Of a stretch of 64,000 nt of DNA, positions 47,398 through 54,622 are shown piece by piece (position 1 is the first letter of the stretch; each line of letters begins with the position of its first letter). The notes under the pieces are model-generated. The model was not told the origin of the DNA and searched no databases. It was given only the letters and a program-made list of their open reading frames with translations. Location: positions 1 through 64,000 of the forward strand of contig JAQWOH010000062.1 of NCBI GenBank assembly GCA_029245955.1. Direction: 5' to 3'. The position numbers and the translations under genes were made by a program. Source of the DNA: Fuerstiella sp. (lineage in GTDB: Bacteria; Planctomycetota; Planctomycetia; Planctomycetales; Planctomycetaceae).

Positions 47398-48456
47398 ATG
47401 CGAACAACAGCGGATGACGAGCCCAGCGTCATTCCAATTACGAACGGCGACTATCTTCGCGAAGCTCGGCTGGCGATTCGCAGTGAAGCCGAAGCGCTTC
47501 AGGTCGTGGCGGATCGGCTGGACAACACGTTTTGTGACGCTGTTCGGCTGATACTCAATTCTTCGGGCTCCGTCATTGTCACGGGGGTCGGAAAAGCGGG
47601 TCTGATCGGCCGAAAGATCGTGGCGACCATGTCCAGTCTTGGTTCCCGATCGCGATTTCTGCACCCCACAGAAGCTGTACACGGAGATCTGGGGTGCGTT
47701 GATTCCAGCGACGCCGTCCTCGTATTGTCCAACAGCGGTGCCTCTGAAGAAATTCTGCGGCTGCTTCCAACGTTATCCCAGATGAACATTCCTGTTGTGG
47801 CGATCACGCGCGACGACAAAAATCCGCTGGCTCGTGCATCTCAGGTCGTTCTGGAAATCGGGCACCACGCGGAAGCAGGAGACCTGCAACTGGCCCCGAC
47901 GGTCAGTACGACGGCTATGCTGGCAATTGGTGATGCTTTGGCAGTGACGCTGAGCCGCGCGCGAGGCTTCACTCAGGGCGAATTTGCGGCGTTCCACCCG
48001 GCGGGAACTCTGGGACAGCAACTCAAGCCTGTTTATGAATTGATGCGTTCCGGAGACCAACTGCGGATCGCGTCAGAAACAGCCACTGTTCGACAGGTGA
48101 TGATTGAACTCAGTCGGCCGGGGCGACGGACCGGAGCGATTATCCTGACTGGACCCGGTGGCGTGATCTCAGGGATTTTTACCGACAGCGATCTGGCCCG
48201 GCTGTTTGAAAATCGGCGCGAGCATTTGCTCGACCAGCCAATTTCGAACGTGATGACCGTCAATCCGACAACGACCCGCCCGAACCTGCTGTTAGTCGAA
48301 GCCACGCGAATGATGTCAGATCTTAAGCTAAGTGAACTACCCGTGACTGACGAAACCGGACTTCCAGTCGGGCTGCTGGACGTGACGGATATTCTTGACG
48401 TGTCCTCGATGGCAACTGCAGCAGCCGTGCAGAACGCCGTTATCAAGTCTGCCTAA
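47398..48456 (+). CDS. kdsD: D-arabinose-5-phosphate isomerase (KdsD/KpsF, SIS plus CBS domains)
   Basis: 352 residues, slightly above the usual 320-330. It interconverts D-ribulose 5-phosphate and D-arabinose 5-phosphate, the first step towards Kdo for lipopolysaccharide. The SIS domain (about 30-190) shows VTGVGKAGLIGRKI, SSLGSRSRFLHPTEAVHGDLG with the catalytic His region, LSNSGASEE (phosphate-binding Ser), and FAAFHPAGTLGQQL. Two CBS domains occupy the C-terminal third (MRSGDQLRIASETATVRQVM and ISNVMTVNPTTTRPNLLLVE). ATG 47398 has AAGGA about 8 nt upstream; the frame opening at 47347 runs across the terminator hairpin and is not used. The next gene, 39 bp on, encodes an OstA/LptC-like protein, so Kdo synthesis and lipopolysaccharide transport appear linked. 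Confidence 0.95.
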   Translation: MRTTADDEPSVIPITNGDYLREARLAIRSEAEALQVVADRLDNTFCDAVRLILNSSGSVIVTGVGKAGLIGRKIVATMSSLGSRSRFLHPTEAVHGDLGCVDSSDAVLVLSNSGASEEILRLLPTLSQMNIPVVAITRDDKNPLARASQVVLEIGHHAEAGDLQLAPTVSTTAMLAIGDALAVTLSRARGFTQGEFAAFHPAGTLGQQLKPVYELMRSGDQLRIASETATVRQVMIELSRPGRRTGAIILTGPGGVISGIFTDSDLARLFENRREHLLDQPISNVMTVNPTTTRPNLLLVEATRMMSDLKLSELPVTDETGLPVGLLDVTDILDVSSMATAAAVQNAVIKSA

Positions 48457-48495
48457 CTTACGAGCACATCGTCTTTGCTGACACAATGACGCTGC

Positions 48496-51400
48496 ATGAA
48501 TATCTACAGTACTCCAAATAGATTTTTTCTTAGCGTTGTCTGCACAGTCGCTCTGGTGGGCGTCTACGTTGTTTTTCGTTTTGCGACCTCACCATTTCTG
48601 GACGTCGAACGCGAAAAGCGAACGTTTACAGTCTTGGAAACCGGCGATGACGAACCGGAATTTCGCCAAATCGCCACGAGGTGGTTTCCGCGGGATAACT
48701 GGGTATCGAAATCCGCCCTGCACTTTCGGCACGGTGAACGCTACGTCTATTTTGGAAACTACGACCTGATAGACAGTCCCGGCCAGGATCCGACAGTCAA
48801 CTTTCGCCCTGTCGCAATGCTGTGGCGCAGCGAAACAGAGGATGTCCCCATAAGACTTGTGGCCAAGTCAGCACAGCTGCAACATTCGAAACGGTTCTCG
48901 TTGTTGAATATGGACCTGGGGCGCATCACGGGAGGGCGACTGGCCGGAGGAGTTCGTATTCGGGGCCCCAGGGGGCTGCAGATTAATGTCTCCACGCTGC
49001 ATCTGTCTGAGGATTCCATGAAGTTGTGGAGCAGTGATCCGGTGCAGTTTGCGTGGGAAGGACATCGGGGTCGGGCCGCGAGCGGCATCGACGTTTATCT
49101 GCAGAGTGAATCAGGCGATGGACTGACTAATGTCTCTAACGTCAGCCGTATCGTGCTGAATGGACGAGTCGTGTGTGATTTTCTGCTGCCGGCTGAGCGG
49201 GCCGGTGAAGAAGACCGGAAGTTCAAAATATCTGCCGCCCAGGGTTTTAATTATGATTTCACGACCATGACGGGAAGCTTTCAGGGGATTTCGGCTCATC
49301 CTGACACGCAAAATCTAACGTCCGACAAGCCGATTCGACTGGAAGAAGAGGTTCTGGTCCAACGATTCAACGTCGACGGTACGATGGACCAGTTGGTGTG
49401 TCCGGAATTACAACTTCAATTCCGTAACGAAATCTCCAACGAGACCGGGGTACCTGTGGATGACCGTCTGCATCTGGCCCACGTCACTGCCTGGGGCAAA
49501 CAGGTTGCATTTTCGTCTCCACAGCACAGCCTTACCGTGCTGGCCAATAATCTGCGGTACTCGGTCGACGAACGACTGATCGACATTAGCAACATGGGCC
49601 ATACGGGTCGCCGGCATCTTGTGGATGTGAGACAGCAGGACGCACGTCTGAAGGTGCCGCATATTCGAATCATGCATGACAATGAAAACTCGATTCAGCG
49701 AGTGGAATGCCTGGGTACAGGTATGCTGTCGACGAGTCGTCGATTGCAGTCTGCTGACCGGAAGCAACAGGTTGCGGCCGCCAAACGGAAATCACGAGGG
49801 GCATTTTCGGCAACCTGGCGGCAGTCACTCACCCTGCAGGTGGGAACCGACGGGTTAACTCGCATAGTCACGCTGAAAGACGGCGCATCAGTCGCTCAGC
49901 CGGACGCCGGCCTGAAGCTGGCTGCGCGCACCATTGCCATGCGACTGTCCCAGGCAGGTTCTACCCCGTCGGCAGGCGCACAACTCCGGGAGCCCGACGG
50001 GATTGTCAGAATTGCAGGAAAACCCGAATCTGAGTCGGACTTAACGCTTACCGGATTGACGCCGGAAATTCTGACAGCAACCGGGAACGTCGTGCTGACG
50101 TCACCGGACAACAACGGTCTTTTGCGGGAGAAACTGACTGTCCGGTTTGAGGATATGATTCCCGGTGCATCCGGGAACACTGGACCATCAGGCAAGGTCA
50201 GAAATATCGCATTGAAGAAGAAGGCTGAGTCCCTTGCCTTGCCAGAGCCGGGCAGCGGATCTTCCAGCAGCCGTGTGTCGTTTGTGTCAGACACACTTGA
50301 TGCCATCGTAAGAATCAGTGTCGATTCGGATGATCGTGAAATCGAGTTTCACAATCTCTGGTTGAAGGGCAACGTGAAGGTTGTGCGTAAGGCACAGAAA
50401 GAGGAAGACGGATTCACCGCCACGGGCAACCAGCTGTACGCGGCAGAGGGACTCAATGATGACCGCGAAGTTCAACTGTTTGGAGACCCGGCACGGGTCA
50501 CGCGTCTGACCGAGACACTGGAAGGACCGCGAATTGATTTGCAGGAATTGTCACGGCAGGCCCAGGTTGTCGGCAGTGGGCGGATTCGATTTATTACCGA
50601 CAGGGGATTCGACGGAAAGCCATTGCCGGAGCCGGCGCCGATCGATATTTTCTGGAGCGACCATATGGAGTTCCAGAATCGCAAAGCTCACTTTGTGGGC
50701 AACATTCGAGTGGTTATGAATAACCGAAAGACTCAGCAGCTGGAAGTGACGTGTTCGGGCCTGGACGTGCACTTCGATCGTGACATCGCGCTGGATCAGC
50801 GGGTGTCCGAAGGTAGTTTTGTTGCGGTCGAGTCCGGTGCAGGCGGTACGTCTGATTCCGGGTCGATTGAGCGAATCGAGTGTCACAGTCACGTGGTTGT
50901 CAGGATTGATCAGTTCGTCGACGGAGTCACCAGTGCCCGACACAATGCTGAGTTTGCGGATTTGAGGGTTGATCTCAAGACCGGTGACTTTGTGGCGATC
51001 GGGCGTGGCTTCCTGAGTTCCATAAGCCCCGATCGAAACGGCGAGTTACAGGGGTCATCGCCCGCCATTGCCCGGGCGAACATGCCTGCACAGACTCATG
51101 AAACGTCATTTGTGTTCATGAAGGCCGATTTCATTGGTGAAGTCAAAGGTAACCTTCACCGCAAAGAAGCCACGCTGTCGCACCATGTGGAAGCCGTTGT
51201 GTCACCTGCGCGACGTGTCGACGAAGAAATTAACTTCGACCGAATTGCGACGGCTCATCTACCGGAACGTGCCGGCATCCTGAGTGCGGAACAACTCACG
51301 ATCAGCGCGGTGCCGCTGGCGGATTCTACGTCCGATTCATTTGCAATCGTAGCAAGAGAAAATGCCAGACTTGAGTCTCAAACGATCTCCGGCACGGCAG

Positions 51401-51591
51401 ACATCATTACGTATGACCACTCCAAGGAGCAGTTCATTCTGCGAGCCGAAGGTCAGGGCTCGGTGGCGGTTAATCACCGAGCAGGGCTGGAAAGTAAGTT
51501 CAACAAGCTGGTCGGCAAACGTTTTGAGTACTACCGTCGGACCAATCAACTGAACGCAGAAGAGATCCGGAGCCTTGACGTGGGTGAGTAA
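48496..51591 (+). CDS. Giant OstA/LptC-like single-chain beta-jellyroll protein
   Basis: 1031 residues. An N-terminal membrane helix (about 9-28, FFLSVVCTVALVGVYVVFRF) anchors the protein in the inner membrane with a short cytosolic tip, as in LptC. The remaining 1000 residues are beta-rich and contain OstA-type strand patterns: GRITGGRLAGGVRIRG, AQGFNYDFTTMTGSFQGI, LNMDLG, IEFHNLWLKGNVKVVRK, TATGNQLYAAEG, VQLFGDPARVTRL and DHMEFQNRKAHFVGNIRVV. No LptD-like outer-membrane barrel is present, and the end (RFEYYRRTNQLNAEEI) is still jellyroll-like. Canonical LptC and LptA are only about 190 residues each. It follows kdsD by 39 bp in an apparent operon and converges with the TolC gene. Likely role: carrying lipopolysaccharide across the periplasm. 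Confidence 0.8.
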   Translation: MNIYSTPNRFFLSVVCTVALVGVYVVFRFATSPFLDVEREKRTFTVLETGDDEPEFRQIATRWFPRDNWVSKSALHFRHGERYVYFGNYDLIDSPGQDPTVNFRPVAMLWRSETEDVPIRLVAKSAQLQHSKRFSLLNMDLGRITGGRLAGGVRIRGPRGLQINVSTLHLSEDSMKLWSSDPVQFAWEGHRGRAASGIDVYLQSESGDGLTNVSNVSRIVLNGRVVCDFLLPAERAGEEDRKFKISAAQGFNYDFTTMTGSFQGISAHPDTQNLTSDKPIRLEEEVLVQRFNVDGTMDQLVCPELQLQFRNEISNETGVPVDDRLHLAHVTAWGKQVAFSSPQHSLTVLANNLRYSVDERLIDISNMGHTGRRHLVDVRQQDARLKVPHIRIMHDNENSIQRVECLGTGMLSTSRRLQSADRKQQVAAAKRKSRGAFSATWRQSLTLQVGTDGLTRIVTLKDGASVAQPDAGLKLAARTIAMRLSQAGSTPSAGAQLREPDGIVRIAGKPESESDLTLTGLTPEILTATGNVVLTSPDNNGLLREKLTVRFEDMIPGASGNTGPSGKVRNIALKKKAESLALPEPGSGSSSSRVSFVSDTLDAIVRISVDSDDREIEFHNLWLKGNVKVVRKAQKEEDGFTATGNQLYAAEGLNDDREVQLFGDPARVTRLTETLEGPRIDLQELSRQAQVVGSGRIRFITDRGFDGKPLPEPAPIDIFWSDHMEFQNRKAHFVGNIRVVMNNRKTQQLEVTCSGLDVHFDRDIALDQRVSEGSFVAVESGAGGTSDSGSIERIECHSHVVVRIDQFVDGVTSARHNAEFADLRVDLKTGDFVAIGRGFLSSISPDRNGELQGSSPAIARANMPAQTHETSFVFMKADFIGEVKGNLHRKEATLSHHVEAVVSPARRVDEEINFDRIATAHLPERAGILSAEQLTISAVPLADSTSDSFAIVARENARLESQTISGTADIITYDHSKEQFILRAEGQGSVAVNHRAGLESKFNKLVGKRFEYYRRTNQLNAEEIRSLDVGE

Positions 51592-51637
51592 GAGTTGGCG
51601 TCCGGACCAACGAGAAATCTGAGGACCTGCCAGCACA

Positions 51638-53644
51638 CTATGGTTGGTCGGTAGAGGGTTCAAGTGCGGGTGCGGGCTCGATTGGCGGTGAATGTTCTGT
51701 TTTTGGGTGCAACAAAGTTGCTGTGGCCGAAGATGTCAGGCCCGCCGGATAGAGGTCGACGGTCCCTGTCGGCCCGGAAGATGCAAACTCGGGAGGTTGA
51801 GTGACCCGGTTCGGAGCGTCCCTGGCATGAGTTCTGGCATTGGCACGTAACATGGCGTCGCCGTAGGCCGCCGGGCACCATTCGCCTTCCGCCAGATAGA
51901 CGCCGTAGTTATCCAATGATGTCCCCTTGGCGAGGTGCAGAGCAGCGATTGCTTTGTTATAGGCTACGATCTGCTGATAGTAGGCGATCTCCGCGTCAGC
52001 ACGGCTGGACTGGGCACGTAAGACGACGTCTACCGTTTCCCGACCCAGTTGAACGCGGTATTCAATTAACGGCACTCGTTCTGCGGCGGCATCCAGACGT
52101 TTATGATTGGATTGAGAAGCTGCGTACGCGGAAGTCACGTCCTGAATGGCTGTGGCAATGTCGTGAGCGATATTGCGTTCCTGAGACGCCAGGATCGCTG
52201 TATCTCGAGTCAACTGTAGTTCGAGGTTTCTGACCTGGCTGCGAGCCAGTCGGAATCCAAGCGGCACGCTCACTTCCAGCCCCATTGTCCATGACTCGAG
52301 ATGATCATGTGTCAGCGATCCGAAACCGCTACCACCGCCACTTCTTGTGATGAGTGGGTCGCCCAAGCCATGAACACCGTAACTGCTCACAAAATCCAGT
52401 CGGGGTTGAACGAGGCTTCTGGCCGCCCTCAGCTGCAACTGCAGGCTCTTGATGTTCCACTTCTGTCGGCGAAGTTCCACGCGATGAGTTAAACCCTCAG
52501 TCAGGCTGCCCGTCCAGTCCGGAATGAACTCGGCAATTGCCGGTTCATCAACGGGACGCAGGACTGTGCCGTCGTTCAGCGGAAGACCAATCAGGCGTCG
52601 CAGTTCCGTTTCGGCCTGATACAACGTGTTCAGTGACGATTCGACTCCGGATTTTGTCTCGTACAGCCGGTCCCGGGCCTGCAGTTCATCTGGAAGGCTT
52701 GCATCCCTGAGTTCAAGTCTTGTCGCACTTTTCCGCCAAATCGCAAAGGCACTTTGGTGAGCAGCGACCACAGTATCATAGGATCGATAGGCGAGATACA
52801 GATCCCAGTAAGCATTTTCGACGTCGACTGTTGCATTGCGTACGGCGGCTTCAAAGTCGGCCAGCGAGATATCAGCACTGATGCGAGCGATCAGAACTCC
52901 CTGGCTAACCCCGGTGATGGCGCCAAATGCTTGATTGACGGGGCCCGCGATCCGGGTGAACTCGACACCGCTGGCCGCCAGCAGAGGGTGGCGATAGGAA
53001 GCTCCGACGGTTCCGAAGTACTTGTCGGCGGAGGGGGACGTATAGTTCCAATTGTGGTTCAGCGCCAGCGTCGACCCGGACGCGAATCGTTTGGACAGGC
53101 CGGATCTAAATACACCGCTTTCCGGCGCTGATCCATTCGACGACGTACGACTTCGTCCCCACATCATGGACGTATTAAAGGTGGTATCAAAATCGGCCAG
53201 GGCGGCCTCCACACCCCGGCCGCGTCCGAACAGAACTCCACTCTGCTGAATTCCAGGGTCATAGACGGTGGTTACGCCGCCTGGTCCGCGAAGTGACGCC
53301 TTCGCATTGCCTCCGCCTGATTCGATCACTTCATTATTTGCCAGAGCTGTTTGAATCGCTTCCTGCAGAGTGAACTCTCTCGGCTCGTCGTCTACGCGGC
53401 GGGCCAGACTTCGTGGTTCATCGCTGACGGCGACTGACTGTGGCGTGGGGAAATCCAGGCATGGATATTCGATAGTGCTGCTGTATCCTCGGTAGTGTGA
53501 CACTCCGGAAACGTCATCGCAGTACTGCAGGTCACAGACATTCGCCTTGTTCGCGGAACAGCCTGCGAGCAGCAGCAGAGCCAGCGCTGCGATAGGCAGC
53601 ATTGAGGGCATGCTGTGTGTGCTGAGCTGCATGGTGGAACGCAT
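51638..53644 (-). CDS. TolC-family outer-membrane efflux lipoprotein
   Basis: 668 residues from ATG 53644, longer than typical TolC (about 470). A lipoprotein signal ends in LLLLAGC, with Cys29 as the lipidation site, as in OprM-type channels. After a divergent 130-residue segment come paired outer-membrane efflux domains: long amphipathic helices (ATVDVENAYWDLYLAYRSYD, ESSLNTLYQAETELRRLIGL), a beta-hairpin region (GLEVSVPLGFRLARSQVRNLE) and a second helix pair (SRADAEIAYYQQIVAYNKAI). The C-terminal 80 residues are polar and Pro-rich. A TTG at 53671 and GTG at 53653 are alternative starts; GGGAAG lies 13 nt from the ATG and 4 nt from the GTG. Last gene of a minus-strand run with DUF962, GroES-like and RND genes. 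Confidence 0.92.
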   Translation of the reverse strand: MRSTMQLSTHSMPSMLPIAALALLLLAGCSANKANVCDLQYCDDVSGVSHYRGYSSTIEYPCLDFPTPQSVAVSDEPRSLARRVDDEPREFTLQEAIQTALANNEVIESGGGNAKASLRGPGGVTTVYDPGIQQSGVLFGRGRGVEAALADFDTTFNTSMMWGRSRTSSNGSAPESGVFRSGLSKRFASGSTLALNHNWNYTSPSADKYFGTVGASYRHPLLAASGVEFTRIAGPVNQAFGAITGVSQGVLIARISADISLADFEAAVRNATVDVENAYWDLYLAYRSYDTVVAAHQSAFAIWRKSATRLELRDASLPDELQARDRLYETKSGVESSLNTLYQAETELRRLIGLPLNDGTVLRPVDEPAIAEFIPDWTGSLTEGLTHRVELRRQKWNIKSLQLQLRAARSLVQPRLDFVSSYGVHGLGDPLITRSGGGSGFGSLTHDHLESWTMGLEVSVPLGFRLARSQVRNLELQLTRDTAILASQERNIAHDIATAIQDVTSAYAASQSNHKRLDAAAERVPLIEYRVQLGRETVDVVLRAQSSRADAEIAYYQQIVAYNKAIAALHLAKGTSLDNYGVYLAEGEWCPAAYGDAMLRANARTHARDAPNRVTQPPEFASSGPTGTVDLYPAGLTSSATATLLHPKTEHSPPIEPAPALEPSTDQP

Positions 53645-53740
53645 ATTGTTCACGAGACTTCCCTGTCTCAATGGAAAACGGGGACCCCGGTGCGGAATCC
53701 AGCGGCACAGCTGCTGCCGTCATTGCAAACGGCACATCAG

Positions 53741-54061
53741 TCAACTGCAGGCAGAAGTCGTATCGTCGGATAATTCTGCGTTACTTGAAGAAGACGTGTC
53801 TGAAGCATACTCGTTATAGGGCAGACCAAGCATCTTCTTCAAAAAGACAACCTCACCTGCATCATTGCCTTCAACGGTATGACCGGCAAATTGCAAAAGG
53901 TAGCCGGTAATGAAACAACCGGCGTGCCAATACCATGCAGCACCGGCAATTGCGGCCACAGGAGCAACAATGAACGACAAAGGAATCCCGATGACATGCA
54001 GGACCTGATTGGTCCGATTTCGGTGACGTGGCAGGTAGTTGTCCAGAAACCGACGGATCAT
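53741..54061 (-). CDS. DUF962/Mpo1-like membrane protein
   Basis: 106 residues with two membrane helices (about 22-45, VLHVIGIPLSFIVAPVAAIAGAAWYW; and 46-60). The family signature is visible: NYLPRHRNRTNQVLHVIGIPLSF near the N terminus and LLQFAGHTVEGNDA near the middle, providing the conserved His, Asn and Glu residues. Relatives in yeast (Mpo1/YGL010w) are iron-dependent dioxygenases that alpha-oxidise 2-hydroxy fatty acids, so a lipid substrate is plausible. The C-terminal 25 residues are Ser/Asp-rich and unconserved. The gene lies 59 bp after the GroES-like gene and 96 bp before the TolC gene, all on the same strand, in an apparent operon. No strong SD is seen before ATG 54061. Confidence 0.8.
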   Translation of the reverse strand: MIRRFLDNYLPRHRNRTNQVLHVIGIPLSFIVAPVAAIAGAAWYWHAGCFITGYLLQFAGHTVEGNDAGEVVFLKKMLGLPYNEYASDTSSSSNAELSDDTTSACS

Positions 54062-54120
54062 TAAGGATTCTCACCAGAACGGGCTCAAGTTCGAAGCGGC
54101 CGGCTGTTCATCCTCTCCGA

Positions 54121-54471
54121 CTATTCATCGTCTTCATCATTGGCGTCTGACAAAGATTCCACCCGGGAGTTGTTCTTGGGCGGTTTTCGGAAAACGGCCA
54201 CTATGTCTTCGACCGGAACGACGTACAGCAGATTATCGGCCTCGAAATCAACCGGAATCGCATTCTTCGGGTGAAACAGCACTTTGTCGTATTTTCGAAT
54301 GGGAAAGTCTTCGTCGCGATCGATTTGAACGCTGATTTCGACCACGCGTCCCGTGATTGTGGGAATCTCAGACGTGTCGGGCAGTACAATACCGCCGCGA
54401 GTTTCCTGACGAGCCTCGTCTTTACGAATCAAAATCCGCATTCCCAGCGGCTCGACGTATTCATTCACCAT
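54121..54471 (-). CDS. Divergent GroES/Cpn10-like protein
   Basis: 116 residues with the Cpn10 fold pattern: VEPLGMRILIRKDEA at the start, the mobile-loop region RQETRGGIVLPD in which GGIVLP is retained for GroEL contact, ITGRVVEISVQI, KYDKVLFHPKNAIPVDF and LYVVPVEDIVAVFRK. Core length is normal (about 98), extended by an acidic C-terminal tail (SLSDANDEDDE) not found on canonical GroES. No groEL lies in the window, so this is probably a second, specialised co-chaperonin, or a GroES fold put to another use. The ATG at 54471 has AAGG about 12 nt upstream. It is placed between an RND transporter gene and a DUF962/TolC pair. Confidence 0.85.
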   Translation of the reverse strand: MVNEYVEPLGMRILIRKDEARQETRGGIVLPDTSEIPTITGRVVEISVQIDRDEDFPIRKYDKVLFHPKNAIPVDFEADNLLYVVPVEDIVAVFRKPPKNNSRVESLSDANDEDDE

Positions 54472-54622
54472 TTCAGATTCGACACCTTGAGCAGATCAGC
54501 GTCAGCAGCGGCCGCAACCAAGCGACGGCACATCACGGACTTTAGGAAGCAGCCGCAATAGTGCAAGGGGGCGCTTCGTTCGAAATCCACGATTTTCGGC
54601 AGACATACAGCCGGCCCGCGTC

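Noticed and set aside
51592..51637. Possible terminator GTTGG/CCAAC between the OstA-like and TolC genes
   Set aside because: The stem is only 5 bp and no T-run follows.
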